From: Rhizobium sp. Root708
GTDB taxonomy: Bacteria; Pseudomonadota; Alphaproteobacteria; Rhizobiales; Rhizobiaceae
Reading direction: 5' to 3'
DNA: 64,000 nucleotides
NCBI RefSeq assembly: GCF_001429725.1
Contig: NZ_LMHV01000034.1
Location: forward strand, 249,534 to 313,533
Of this stretch, positions 52,346 to 61,523 are shown piece after piece. The notes beneath the pieces were generated by a model. That model searched no databases and was not told the origin of the DNA. It worked only from the letters and a program-made list of their open reading frames with translations. The number at the start of each line of letters is the position of its first letter. Positions within the stretch are counted from its first letter, which is position 1. Position numbers and translations under genes: made by a program.

Positions 52346-53050
52346 CTAGAAGGAAAGGCTTTCGCCCGGCTTAGGCGTCTTGATGGTCGTCTTCGATCCA
52401 TCCATGCCGGAAACGAACTTCTCCGGCGTCTGATCGATGATCGGGAAGGTGCCGTAGTGGCAGGGTATGGCGGTCTTGAAGTTGAAGTAGCGCTGGCAGG
52501 CCAGTGCAGCTACAGCGCCGCCCATCGTGAAGCGGTCGCCGACCGGCACCAATCCGATGTCAGGCTGATGCAGTTCGTTGATCAGCGCCATGTCCGAGAA
52601 GATATCGGTGTCGCCCATGGCGAGGATGGAGGCTTCCTCATCGAAATGCAGCATCAGGCCGTTGGCATTGCCGAGCGCGTGGGAAACGCCATCCTCGGTG
52701 ATCTGCGCGGAGGAGTGCAGCGCATTGGTGAAGGTTGCCGAGAAGCCGTCGAACGAAACCGTGCCACCGGTGTTGCCCATTTCGAGCTTCGAGAGGCCCT
52801 TCGAACCTAGCCACGAGGCAAGATCGGCGTTGGCGAGAACGACCGCGCCCGTCTCCTTGGCGAGTGCGACGGTATCGCCGACATGATCGCCGTGGCCGTG
52901 CGTCAGAAGGATGTGGGTAACGCCGCTGACGGCATCCTTCAGGTTCTGCCCTGAAAACGAGGAATTGTGCGTCAGGAAGGGGTCCAGCAGGATTTTCGCC
53001 TTTCCGACCTCGATGCGGAAAGCGGAGTGACCAAGCCACGTGATCTTCAT
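52346..53050 (-). CDS. UPF0173 metal-dependent hydrolase
   Basis: A 234-aa metallo-beta-lactamase-fold protein. The metal motif HGHGDHVGDT is near residues 51-60; the second-half ligands lie in MGDTDIFSDM and PCHYGTFP. UPF0173 proteins are widespread, with no settled substrate. GGAGAA stands before the ATG. It is monocistronic, bounded by a terminator, and divergent from ruvX. Confidence 0.92.
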   Translation of the reverse strand: MKITWLGHSAFRIEVGKAKILLDPFLTHNSSFSGQNLKDAVSGVTHILLTHGHGDHVGDTVALAKETGAVVLANADLASWLGSKGLSKLEMGNTGGTVSFDGFSATFTNALHSSAQITEDGVSHALGNANGLMLHFDEEASILAMGDTDIFSDMALINELHQPDIGLVPVGDRFTMGGAVAALACQRYFNFKTAIPCHYGTFPIIDQTPEKFVSGMDGSKTTIKTPKPGESLSF

Positions 53051-53166
53051 GAAATTCTCCTTTTATTATGGATGCAAAAGCCTGCTTTGCTCGCTATGCA
53101 CATATCCGATGCGGCCGCAAAGAAAAGCGGCGCTGCTTCAATTTCTTTTGACGGGATGAAACGACG

Positions 53167-53661
53167 ATGACAGTGCTGACGATCGAAGAGCTGGCGACGG
53201 TATTGCAACCGGGACAGGCGATCGCGGGCCTCGATCTCGGCACCAAGACGATCGGGCTCTCAATGTCCGATCTCGGCCGGCGCTTTTCGACGCCGCGGCC
53301 CGTCCTCAGGCGCGAGAAGTTCACGATCGATGCGACGACGCTGCTGGAGTTTGCGGCAAAGGAAAAGGTGGCGGCCTTCGTGATCGGCTTGCCCATCAAT
53401 ATGGATGGATCAGCGGGACCGCGCGTTCAGGCAACGCGTGCCTTCGTGCGCAACATGGAGCAGAAGACCGACCTGCCCTTCGTCTATTGGGACGAGCGGC
53501 TTTCGACCGTCGCCGCCGAGCGTGCGTTGCTGGAAATGGACGTCTCGCGGAAGCAGCGTGCCGAGCGGATCGACTCGGCCGCGGCAAGCTTCATCCTTCA
53601 GGGAGCGCTGGACAGGCTTTCCTTGCTCGCCAGAACGGCGGCCGACGACCGCGACGCCTGA
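53167..53661 (+). CDS. ruvX: Holliday junction resolvase RuvX (YqgF family)
   Basis: A 164-aa RNase H-fold nuclease. It shows the first catalytic Asp in GLDLGTKTIGLSMSD (residues 19-33), FVIGLPINMDGSAGPRVQATRAF, DERLSTVAAER with the second acid, and a final IDSAAASFILQGAL. It processes pre-16S rRNA 5' ends and possibly junctions. Its last 64 bases overlap the convergent DUF6105 gene. Confidence 0.93.
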   Translation: MTVLTIEELATVLQPGQAIAGLDLGTKTIGLSMSDLGRRFSTPRPVLRREKFTIDATTLLEFAAKEKVAAFVIGLPINMDGSAGPRVQATRAFVRNMEQKTDLPFVYWDERLSTVAAERALLEMDVSRKQRAERIDSAAASFILQGALDRLSLLARTAADDRDA

Positions 53662-53930
53662 CGCGCACGCCACCACGCGGCAATCGCCTTGCGCCGGCGG
53701 AACCCGATGATCGCGAAAACGACAAGGCTGTCGACGGCGATCGCGCGGGCGACCAGCGGCGGAATGGTCTCCGGCGGAATGCCGAGCACCTTGCCATAGA
53801 TCTGGAAGGTCAGGTCATGAACCTGCCTGCTCAGCATGAAGATGCCGAAACTCATGTCGTAATAGGAGAGCCAGTACCATCCCGCCAGGAAGACGATCGG
53901 ACCGGCCCAAAAGATCAGAAACCACTTCAT
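53598..53930 (-). CDS. DUF6105-type membrane protein
   Basis: A 110-aa protein with a conserved N-terminal part (MKWFLIFWAGPIVFLAGWYWLSYYDMSFG, first helix, then RQVHDLTFQIYGKVLGIP) and a second hydrophobic segment (ARAIAVDSLVVFAIIGF) before a basic tail. I believe it matches the rhizobial DUF6105 family. Its ATG overlaps the stop of the upstream small gene (ATGA), and its 3' end overlaps ruvX antisense by 64 bases. Function unknown. Confidence 0.75.
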   Translation of the reverse strand: MKWFLIFWAGPIVFLAGWYWLSYYDMSFGIFMLSRQVHDLTFQIYGKVLGIPPETIPPLVARAIAVDSLVVFAIIGFRRRKAIAAWWRARQASRSSAAVLASKESLSSAP

Positions 53931-54100
53931 GCGGCCGTCTCTCGTTCTCTGCGAATGGATAGTCCCTCGTGGGAAACCACCCATATCGACAACGCCATCG
54001 TACCCAGAACCAGCGCCGGCACAGCGATATCCAGCGCAAGCACAGCGAAAAACATCATCGCGGCAACAAGAAACGCGGCTCTTGCGATTTTGGTTCCCAT
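53927..54100 (-). CDS. 57-aa membrane protein coupled to DUF6105
   Basis: A short protein (MGTKIARAAFLVAAMMFF start) with two adjoining hydrophobic segments and a charged C-terminus (SIRRERETAA). The stop overlaps the next ATG by four bases, the standard sign of translational coupling, which supports both genes. The start at 54100 is preferred to 54136. No family is recognised. Confidence 0.65.
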   Translation of the reverse strand: MGTKIARAAFLVAAMMFFAVLALDIAVPALVLGTMALSIWVVSHEGLSIRRERETAA

Positions 54101-54223
54101 GGTTCCAGACACCCAACATATTGGACTGCCCAGCAACCTGACGTCTTACCCGGCAAGGCGCAACGTAAACCATTCGTTAAGGTTAACGCGCCTCTGAGTG
54201 CCTGTGGAAAGATCGTCCCCGCC

Positions 54224-54886
54224 TCAGCCGTAAACGCCGCGCACGATGCGCTTCAGGGCGGTCGCGGCCTTCTCCCAATCCTTCGACGTTTTCAACGCCA
54301 GTCCGGCACACTGGCCGCCGGCGGACGCGGACAGAACGAGATGCTGGATGGCCGCGATCAGAATCGCATTGACGGCGACAACGTCGAGCCCCTTCGGCGG
54401 CGTCAGCGATCCCCGCATCCGATCGAGCCAGTTTGCCAACGCTTTCGACCGCGCCTCCGAAAGCCGCCTCACTTGCTCGGTGTTTTCCGAAACTTCCCAG
54501 GCAACGATCCGGCGAACAAGCGGATCCTCCCGCAACGCCTCGAGGAAAAGCAGCGACAGCCGTTCCATCAGGTCGCCGTAAGTCAGAAGGAACATGCCGC
54601 CCGTGTCCTCGGGGATGCGATCCTTGACCCAATTGCCGAGATCCGCGCCGATCGCCTCGACCAGACCGTTCAATCCGCCGTAATAGCGGTAGATCAGCTG
54701 CTTGTCGCAGCCGGCGCGGCGTGCCACAGCGTTGATGCCGAAGTTCTGGAACCCTTCTTCCGCCAACAGCGCCTTGGCTGCGTTCAGGATCGCTTTTTCC
54801 GTAGCGCCGCGGTCGCGGATGCGCTTCTCGGGTTCGACACGGGTTGCGTCGGAAACGGGCGCAAGTACCATTGGGTCGTTCAGCAT
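54224..54886 (-). CDS. TetR family transcriptional regulator
   Basis: A 220-aa regulator. The N-terminal helix-turn-helix (ATEKAILNAAKALLAEEGFQNFGINAVARRAGCDKQLIYRYYGG, about residues 26-69) is classic; the ligand-binding helices that follow have no recognised type. Starts at 54886 and 54934 are both possible, and neither has a strong ribosome site. It lies downstream of the aidB-GNAT pair on the same strand and could be read from the same promoter, but there is a 152-base gap. Confidence 0.9.
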   Translation of the reverse strand: MLNDPMVLAPVSDATRVEPEKRIRDRGATEKAILNAAKALLAEEGFQNFGINAVARRAGCDKQLIYRYYGGLNGLVEAIGADLGNWVKDRIPEDTGGMFLLTYGDLMERLSLLFLEALREDPLVRRIVAWEVSENTEQVRRLSEARSKALANWLDRMRGSLTPPKGLDVVAVNAILIAAIQHLVLSASAGGQCAGLALKTSKDWEKAATALKRIVRGVYG

Positions 54887-55038
54887 GAGGGATTCGGTCC
54901 AGTTGTCACTTTCCGGTGAGTAACAACGGCGCACATGCGCGGCAACGGATCATCCTTGAAAGATTGTGGACAGTTCGCCGAGGACGGCAACAATTTCAAA
55001 GCTGTCACCGGGCGGCGACATTCTGCTGCCACAGGACC

Positions 55039-55656
55039 CTAGAGTCGCTGGCCGAACCACACCGTACGGTCGGAGGCCTCGACCAGAGGCGGGCCCTGTC
55101 GGCTGAAGCCGCGGGAACTCCAGAACCGCAGCGCACCGTGATTACCGGCGTTGGCGCCGAGATGGACTGCTTTCGCGCCGGCCTTTCGGGCAGTCGTGAA
55201 CCACATGTCCAGAAGCCTGGTGCCCATCCCCTGCCCCTGCAAACGCGGCAGCAGGTTCATATGGATATGGGCGGGAAAGGCTTCGACAAGCCCGGCAGGT
55301 GCGTGGGACGGATGATGAATCGCGGCAATACGCTTCTGGTCCGCATCCCAGCTCTCGGGATCGCCCTGCGGATCGGTATAGGTGTCGCGAAGTGCCGGCC
55401 ACCAGTCGCGCTCGAGCTGCTCGTCGAAGGCAACCGTATCGAATACACCGACGATGTATCCGGCGACGCCTTCGGCGTCCTCCGCCACGAAGGCGGTTTC
55501 GGGGCTCAGCATCACATAAGGTGCGGAATAGATGTGCCCGATCAACTTGCCGTCGCGATGCAATCCGGTCGCATCGCTGCCGGCATCGCCCGTCACCAGC
55601 GAGATTCGATAGATCTGTTCAAGATCGTCGGCGCGGACGGGACGCAGCACGGTCAT
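55039..55656 (-). CDS. GNAT family N-acetyltransferase coupled to aidB
   Basis: A 205-aa acetyltransferase: MTVLRPVRADDLEQIYRISLVTGDAG at the start, the HMNLLPRLQGQGMGTRLLDMW acetyl-CoA loop near residue 135, and NAGNHGALRFWSSRGFSRQG. The size and the layout resemble the O-GlcNAcase-linked acetyltransferase type, but this is not certain. Its ATG shares one base with the stop of aidB (TGATG), so translation is coupled. The substrate is unknown. Confidence 0.87.
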   Translation of the reverse strand: MTVLRPVRADDLEQIYRISLVTGDAGSDATGLHRDGKLIGHIYSAPYVMLSPETAFVAEDAEGVAGYIVGVFDTVAFDEQLERDWWPALRDTYTDPQGDPESWDADQKRIAAIHHPSHAPAGLVEAFPAHIHMNLLPRLQGQGMGTRLLDMWFTTARKAGAKAVHLGANAGNHGALRFWSSRGFSRQGPPLVEASDRTVWFGQRL

Positions 55657-57305
55657 CAGCTTGCCGGCGGATAGAGAAGATCGACGATGTAGCTGGCGTC
55701 GAAGCGCGAATCCAGCATGCCGTAAGTCGAGCGCCAGCCGCCCGCAAGGCGGGTTTCGATGAAGGCATCGGCGATCCGCCCTGCCCCCAGGCGATAAAGT
55801 TCGGCGGCACCGGCGGCGAGCGCCAGCTGTTCGACCAGCAGGCGTGCCGCACCCTCGTCCCGCTCGCAAAGCGCCATGGCGGCGCGCAGCACATCGATGG
55901 TCTTCTTGCCGGCCGGTCCGAGATCACGTGCGAGCCCGGCAAATACCGTCTCGAACAGATCCTTGCCGCGGTTCAGGATGCGCAGCACGTCGAGTGCCAT
56001 GACATTGCCCGAGCCTTCCCAGATCGCGTTGACAGGTGCTTCGCGATAGTGACGAGCGATCGGGCGCTCCTCGATGTAGCCACTGCCGCCGATGCATTCC
56101 ATCGCCTCGTAGATCAGCGCCGGTGCGATCTTGCAGCACCAGTATTTGGCAACCGGCGTCATCACACGGGCATAGGCTGCCTCTTCGGCACTGCCGCGCG
56201 CCCGGTCGAAGGCATCGGCAAGCCGGAAGGACAATGCCGTCGCGGCTGCCACATCGAGCGCCATATCGGCCAGCACCCGCGTCATGATCGGCTGGCTGAC
56301 CAGCATCTTGCCGAAAACGCCACGCCCACGGGTATGATGCACGGCTTCGGCCAGCGAAGCGCGCATGATGCCCGAGGAGGCCAGCGCGCAGTCGAGCCGC
56401 GTCAATGTCACCATGTCGAGAATTGTGCGGATGCCGCCATCGGGCGTGCCGAGCAGGAAGCCGAAGGTATCGTTGAACTCGACCTCGGCCGATGCGTTGG
56501 AGCGATTGCCGACCTTGTCCTTCAGGCGCTGGAAGTGCAGGCCGTTCGCCGACCCGTCTTCGAGAAGGCGTGGAACGAGGAAGCAGCCCATTCCATCCTT
56601 CGTCTGCGCCAGCATTACGAACGCGTCGCTCATCGGCGCCGACATGAACCACTTGTGCCCTGACAGGCGGTATATGCCTTCGCTGACCTTCTCGGCTGCC
56701 GTCGTGTTGGCGCGGACATCGGTGCCGCCTTGCTTCTCGGTCATGCCCATGCCGATCGTCACCGCGGACTTCTGCATGGCAGGCTTGTTGGTGGAATCGT
56801 ATTTGCGGGAGAGGATCTTCGGCGCCCAGTCCTTCTGCACGGCCGGCGAAGCCGAAAGTGCGGCGACGGAGGCGCTCGTCATCGTCAGTGGGCAAAGATG
56901 GCCGGATTCCAGCTGCGCCGTCAGATAGAAGCGCGCTGCCCTGACCTTGTGCGCCTGGTCCTTCGCCTCGGGGTCCGCCTGCGGATCCCAGACAGAAGAA
57001 TGCAGCCCCGACGACATCGAACGGCGCATCAGCGCGTGCCAAGCCGGGTGGAACTCGACGACATCCAGCCGCTCGCCGCGCGGACCATGCGTGCGCAGTT
57101 GCGGCACGCCCTGATTCGCCATGCGTGCCAGCTCCTGCGCCTCCGGAGAGGTCACGTACCGGCCCATGTTGTCGAGGTCGTCGCGGATGCCGCGCGGCAA
57201 CGTGCCGGTCAGGTCGACGATCAGCGGATCGGACCTATAGGCATTGATGCCGGACCACAGGCTCGGCTGGTTCAGTTCGGCAAGTTTTTCTTCGGCGGGC
57301 GTCAT
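55656..57305 (-). CDS. aidB: AidB-type acyl-CoA dehydrogenase (DNA alkylation response protein)
   Basis: A 549-aa flavoprotein very similar in layout to E. coli AidB (541 aa): LDVVEFHPAWHALM near residue 83, SGHLCPLTMTSASVAAL, GMGMTEKQGGTDVRANTT, LSGHKWFMSAPMSD, the RLKDKVGNRSNASAEVEF segment, and ECIGGSGYIEE..NAIWEGSGNVMALDVLR near the flavin. E. coli AidB is induced by alkylation and binds DNA; its reaction is unsettled. No ada or alkB gene is nearby. A coupled GNAT gene follows. Confidence 0.93.
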   Translation of the reverse strand: MTPAEEKLAELNQPSLWSGINAYRSDPLIVDLTGTLPRGIRDDLDNMGRYVTSPEAQELARMANQGVPQLRTHGPRGERLDVVEFHPAWHALMRRSMSSGLHSSVWDPQADPEAKDQAHKVRAARFYLTAQLESGHLCPLTMTSASVAALSASPAVQKDWAPKILSRKYDSTNKPAMQKSAVTIGMGMTEKQGGTDVRANTTAAEKVSEGIYRLSGHKWFMSAPMSDAFVMLAQTKDGMGCFLVPRLLEDGSANGLHFQRLKDKVGNRSNASAEVEFNDTFGFLLGTPDGGIRTILDMVTLTRLDCALASSGIMRASLAEAVHHTRGRGVFGKMLVSQPIMTRVLADMALDVAAATALSFRLADAFDRARGSAEEAAYARVMTPVAKYWCCKIAPALIYEAMECIGGSGYIEERPIARHYREAPVNAIWEGSGNVMALDVLRILNRGKDLFETVFAGLARDLGPAGKKTIDVLRAAMALCERDEGAARLLVEQLALAAGAAELYRLGAGRIADAFIETRLAGGWRSTYGMLDSRFDASYIVDLLYPPAS

Positions 57306-57486
57306 GAGTCGCTTCTAGTGCAAGAGGCAGGCAAAGGGAAACCGGAAGTTATAATTTCCCTCTCCTCTGCAATAGTTGAAAACGAGCAAAATTGCAGGGG
57401 GAGACGGGCCTTTGCCCACAGCACAAGCTTGCCGCCGCCCGGCTCACTCTTTATAGACCCCGCAGACGACAGCTAGAGGCAGGTTC

Positions 57487-58443
57487 ATGGTCTTCTTTCC
57501 CCACCGCCACCTCATCGGTATCAAAGGGCTCACAGAGCAGGATATCACCTTTCTCCTCGACAAGGCCGACGAGGCCGTCAAGATCAGCCGGCAGAGAGAA
57601 AAGAAGACGTCGACCCTTCGCGGCCTGACCCAGATCAATCTCTTTTTCGAGGCATCGACGCGCACGCAGGCCTCCTTCGAGCTCGCCGGCAAACGCCTCG
57701 GCGCCGACGTGATGAACATGTCGGTCGGCAATTCTTCGGTGAAGAAGGGCGAGACCCTGATCGATACGGCGATGACGCTGAACGCGATGCGGCCCGATGT
57801 GCTCGTGATCCGCCATTCCAGCGCCGGTGCCGCCGCCCTGCTCGCGCAGAAGGTTTCCTGCTCGGTGGTCAACGCCGGCGACGGTCAGCACGAGCATCCG
57901 ACGCAGGCGCTGCTCGACGCGCTGACGATCCGCCGCGCCAAGGGCAAGCTGTCGCGGATCATCGTCGCGATCTGCGGTGACGTGCTGCATTCGCGCGTGG
58001 CGCGCTCCAACATCCTGCTGCTCAACGCCATGGGCGCGCGGGTTCGCGTCGTGGCGCCCGCGACACTGTTGCCTGCCGGCATCGCCGACATGGGCGTCGA
58101 GGTCTTCCATTCCATGAAGGAAGGGCTGAAGGACGCCGATGTGGTGATGATGCTGCGCCTGCAGCGCGAGCGCATGTCCGGCGCCTTCGTGCCTTCGGTG
58201 CGCGAATACTATCACTTCTATGGGCTCGACGCGGAGACGCTGAAGGCAGCGAAGGACGATGCGCTCGTCATGCATCCCGGCCCGATGAATCGTGGCGTTG
58301 AAATCTCCTCCGAGGTCGCGGACGGGCCGCAGAGCGTGATTGCCGAACAGGTGGAAATGGGGGTCGCCGTGCGCATGGCCGTGATGGAGACGCTGCTGGT
58401 CTCGCAGAACCAGGGTCCCCGCACCGAAGGAGCCGGCGCATGA
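57487..58443 (+). CDS. pyrB: aspartate carbamoyltransferase catalytic subunit
   Basis: A 318-aa enzyme of pyrimidine synthesis. Carbamoyl phosphate contacts are in FEASTRTQASFELA near residue 53 and NSSVKKGET; RHSSAGAA near 107 and HPTQALLDALT near 138 complete the site. GAGGCAGG precedes the ATG. No pyrI regulatory gene is present. Its stop overlaps the ATG of the dihydroorotase-like gene (ATGA), as in the pyrB-pyrC' operons whose products form a dodecameric ATCase. Confidence 0.96.
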   Translation: MVFFPHRHLIGIKGLTEQDITFLLDKADEAVKISRQREKKTSTLRGLTQINLFFEASTRTQASFELAGKRLGADVMNMSVGNSSVKKGETLIDTAMTLNAMRPDVLVIRHSSAGAAALLAQKVSCSVVNAGDGQHEHPTQALLDALTIRRAKGKLSRIIVAICGDVLHSRVARSNILLLNAMGARVRVVAPATLLPAGIADMGVEVFHSMKEGLKDADVVMMLRLQRERMSGAFVPSVREYYHFYGLDAETLKAAKDDALVMHPGPMNRGVEISSEVADGPQSVIAEQVEMGVAVRMAVMETLLVSQNQGPRTEGAGA

Positions 58444-59729
58444 AGAACTCGATCGTCCTCAAGAACGTTCGCATCGTCGATCCCTCGCGCAATCTCGATG
58501 AAGTAGGCACGATTGTCGTCAACGATGGCGTGATCGTTGCGGCCGGCGCGGACGCGCAGAACCACGGAGCGCCCGATGGAGCCGAGGTGCGTGATTGCAC
58601 CGGCCTCGTTGCCACACCTGGCCTGGTGGATGCGCGTGTTCATATCGGCGAACCGGGTGCCGAACATCGCGAAACCATTGCCTCGGCGAGCCGTGCCGCA
58701 GCGGCCGGCGGCGTGACGTCGATCATCATGATGCCGGACACCGATCCCGTCATCGACGACATCGCGCTTGTCGAGTTCGTCAAGAAGACGGCGAAGGACA
58801 AGGCGCTGGTCAACGTCTATCCGGCGGCGGCGATCACCAAGCATCTCGCCGGTGAGGAAATGACCGAGATCGGCCTGTTGATGGAGGCCGGCGCCGTCGC
58901 GTTTACCGACGGCCGCTCGAGCATTCATGACACGCAGGTCCTGCGACGCGTGATGACGTATGCGCGCGAATTCGGCGCGGTGATCTCCTGCGAGACGCGC
59001 GACAAATATCTGGGCGCCACCGGCGTCATGCATGAGGGACTGTTTGCGAGCTGGCTCGGTCTCGGCGGCATCCCGAAGGAAGCGGAGCTTATCCCACTCG
59101 AACGCGACCTGCGTATCGCCAAGCTGACGCGCGGCAACTATCACGCCGCGATGATCTCAGTTCCGGAATCGGTCGAAGCGATCGAGCTTGCACGCAGCCG
59201 CGATGCCCGCGTTACCTGCGGCATCTCGATCAACAATCTTTCGCTGAACGAGAACGACATCGGCGAGTACCGGACCTTCTTCAAGCTCTATCCACCGCTG
59301 CGCTCCGAAGACGATCGCGTGGCAATGGTGGATGCGCTGGCGCGCGGTGCGATCGACATCATCGTCTCCTCGCACGATCCGCAGGATGTCGATACGAAAC
59401 GCCTGCCGTTCGGTGAAGCGGCCGATGGCGCGGTGGGGCTTGAAACGATGCTCGCAGCGGCGCTACGCCTGCATCACAGCGGCCAGGTCAGTCTGATGCG
59501 GCTGATCGATGCCATGTCGACGCGGCCGGCGCAGATCTTCGGCCTTGATGCCGGCACGCTGAAGCCGGGCGCGAAGGCAGATATCACGCTGATCGATCTC
59601 GACGACCCTTGGCTTGTCTCGAAGGACATGCTTCTTTCCCGCTCGAAGAACACGCCGTTCGAAGACGCGCGCTTCAGCGGACGCGCTGTAGCGACCTACG
59701 TCGCCGGACGCTGCGTGCATACAATATAA
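58440..59729 (+). CDS. pyrC': dihydroorotase-like protein with lost metal ligands (probable PyrX/PyrC' subunit)
   Basis: A 429-aa amidohydrolase-fold protein of the class I dihydroorotase family. The metal-binding DxHxHxR motif is replaced by Asp64-Ala-Arg66-Val-His68-Ile-Gly70; the later ligand His becomes Ser183 (SCET for HCED), the next becomes Met238, and the catalytic Asp of ATDHAPH becomes Ser311. It is therefore most likely catalytically dead and serves as the structural partner of PyrB, as known for pyrC' of Pseudomonas. It overlaps pyrB by four bases. It is usually annotated simply as pyrC; a true dihydroorotase should be encoded elsewhere. Confidence 0.85.
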   Translation: MKNSIVLKNVRIVDPSRNLDEVGTIVVNDGVIVAAGADAQNHGAPDGAEVRDCTGLVATPGLVDARVHIGEPGAEHRETIASASRAAAAGGVTSIIMMPDTDPVIDDIALVEFVKKTAKDKALVNVYPAAAITKHLAGEEMTEIGLLMEAGAVAFTDGRSSIHDTQVLRRVMTYAREFGAVISCETRDKYLGATGVMHEGLFASWLGLGGIPKEAELIPLERDLRIAKLTRGNYHAAMISVPESVEAIELARSRDARVTCGISINNLSLNENDIGEYRTFFKLYPPLRSEDDRVAMVDALARGAIDIIVSSHDPQDVDTKRLPFGEAADGAVGLETMLAAALRLHHSGQVSLMRLIDAMSTRPAQIFGLDAGTLKPGAKADITLIDLDDPWLVSKDMLLSRSKNTPFEDARFSGRAVATYVAGRCVHTI

Positions 59730-59748
59730 AAAGACCGCCGGAGGGAAC

Positions 59749-60369
59749 ATGGTCTCGGATCTCATGACTTGGCAGATCACGCTGCCGATCGCGCTTGCGG
59801 CGGCCGCCATCGGATACCTGCTTGGCTCCATTCCTTTCGGGCTGGTCCTGACAAAGGCGGCAGGGCTTGGCGATGTGCGCAGCATCGGATCCGGCAACAT
59901 CGGCGCGACCAACGTGCTTAGAACCGGCAACAAGAAGCTTGCGGCCGCAACGCTCCTTCTCGATGCGCTGAAGGCATCGGCCGCAGCCTGGATCGTCGGC
60001 TATTTCCTGGGTGACGAGGCGGCCCTGATCGCAGGCTTCTTCGCCTTCATCGGCCACCTCTTCCCGGTCTGGATCGGCTTCAAGGGCGGCAAGGGCGTCG
60101 CCACCTACATCGGGACGCTGCTTGGCGTTGCTCCGATCATGGTTCTGGCGTTCGCCGTGGTCTGGTTGGCGGTCGCTTTCACGACCCGTTACTCGTCGCT
60201 TTCCGCGCTGGTTGCAATGCTTGTCATTCCGGTTGCATTGTGGATACTAGGCGCCGAGAAGGTTGCAGCTGTCATGGCGATCATGACGGTCATTTCCTAC
60301 TGGAAGCACAAGGCCAACATCTCCCGCCTGATAAGCGGGACGGAAAGCAAGATCGGGGCGAAGGGATAG
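59749..60369 (+). CDS. plsY: acyl-phosphate:glycerol-3-phosphate acyltransferase PlsY
   Basis: A 206-aa inner-membrane enzyme making lysophosphatidic acid from acyl phosphate. It has about five to six hydrophobic segments and the three conserved motifs: GSIPFGLVLTK near residue 25, GSGNIGATNVLRTG near residue 47, and the third loop GFKGGKGVATYIG near residue 109. GGAGGGAAC precedes the ATG. It follows the pyrBC' pair by 19 bases. Confidence 0.95.
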   Translation: MVSDLMTWQITLPIALAAAAIGYLLGSIPFGLVLTKAAGLGDVRSIGSGNIGATNVLRTGNKKLAAATLLLDALKASAAAWIVGYFLGDEAALIAGFFAFIGHLFPVWIGFKGGKGVATYIGTLLGVAPIMVLAFAVVWLAVAFTTRYSSLSALVAMLVIPVALWILGAEKVAAVMAIMTVISYWKHKANISRLISGTESKIGAKG

Positions 60370-60370
60370 A

Positions 60371-61519
60371 ATGGACGCTCACAGCGCAAGGCCAAAGGGA
60401 ATTGCGCTGACGGAACGCCAACGCATCGCGTGGCTGCGTCTTATCCGCTCCGACAATGTCGGGCCGGCAACCTTTCGCGACCTCATCAATCACTTCGGAT
60501 CGGCGGAGACGGCGCTTGCCGCCCTGCCCGAACTCTCGGCACGCGGCGGGGCGACGCGCTCCATCCGCATAGCGACCGAGAGCGAAGCCCATCGCGAGCT
60601 TGAGACCGCCGAGCGCTTCGGCGCGCGGTTCGTCGGCATCGGAGAGCCGGAATACCCGCAGACGCTCCGGCATATCGACGGGGCCCCGCCTCTCCTTGCG
60701 GCCAAGGGAAATCTTTCGGCTGCGATTCGGCCGGGTGTCGGTATCGTCGGTTCGCGGAACGCTTCGATCAGCGGCGCGAAATTCGCCGCGATGGTTGCGC
60801 GTCATTGCGGACAATCAGGCTATACCGTCCTGTCGGGACTTGCCCGCGGCATCGACACCGCGGCGCATCGCGCCAGCCTGGAAACCGGTACGATCGCTGC
60901 GATGGCCGGCGGCCTGGACAAGCCCTATCCGCCGGAAAACGCGGCCCTACTGGAAGAAATCTGGAACGGCAACGGGCTGGCGATCAGCGAGATGCCGTTC
61001 GGATGGGAGCCGCGAGCCCGGGATTTTCCGCGACGAAACAGGCTGATTGCCGGCGCCTCCCTCGGCGTGGTCGTCGTCGAGGCGGCAACCCGGTCCGGTT
61101 CATTGATCACCGCGCGCCTTGCCGGGGAGTTCGGGCGACTGGTCTTCGCGGTGCCGGGTTCGCCGCTGGACCCGCGAAGCCAAGGGACCAATGAGCTCCT
61201 GAAGGATGGCGCCCTCATCGTCACGACGCCGCATGACGTCGTTCAAGCCCTCGCTCCCCTATCGCAGTACGATCTGTTTTCTCCTCCGCTCGCGGAGGAG
61301 CCTGAACAGGAGTCGCGCTTCTCGTTGCTGCCCCCTGATGATTCCGACCGCGCGCGGATTGTCGATGCGCTCGGTCCGACGCCAACCGAGATCGACGATA
61401 TCATTCGCCATACGGAGCTGACGGCCTCTGCAGTCTATCTTGTATTGCTGGAGCTTGATCTTGCCGGACGGCTGCACCGGCATGCCGGTGGGCTCGTTTC
61501 CCTTGCAATGGACCCGTGA
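60371..61519 (+). CDS. dprA: DNA-processing protein DprA
   Basis: A 382-aa protein that loads RecA on incoming single-stranded DNA. It has an N-terminal SAM-like region (to about residue 70), an extended Rossmann fold with GSRN (127-130), LSGLARGIDTAAHR and FPRRNRLIAGAS, and a C-terminal winged helix (about 320-380). AAGGGAT stands before the ATG, one base after plsY ends. DprA is present in many bacteria with no proven natural competence. Confidence 0.95.
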   Translation: MDAHSARPKGIALTERQRIAWLRLIRSDNVGPATFRDLINHFGSAETALAALPELSARGGATRSIRIATESEAHRELETAERFGARFVGIGEPEYPQTLRHIDGAPPLLAAKGNLSAAIRPGVGIVGSRNASISGAKFAAMVARHCGQSGYTVLSGLARGIDTAAHRASLETGTIAAMAGGLDKPYPPENAALLEEIWNGNGLAISEMPFGWEPRARDFPRRNRLIAGASLGVVVVEAATRSGSLITARLAGEFGRLVFAVPGSPLDPRSQGTNELLKDGALIVTTPHDVVQALAPLSQYDLFSPPLAEEPEQESRFSLLPPDDSDRARIVDALGPTPTEIDDIIRHTELTASAVYLVLLELDLAGRLHRHAGGLVSLAMDP

Positions 61520-61523
61520 ATTC

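Noticed and set aside
55299..56663. 454-aa + strand frame
   Set aside because: Antisense to aidB and its GNAT partner; Arg/His-rich shadow composition.
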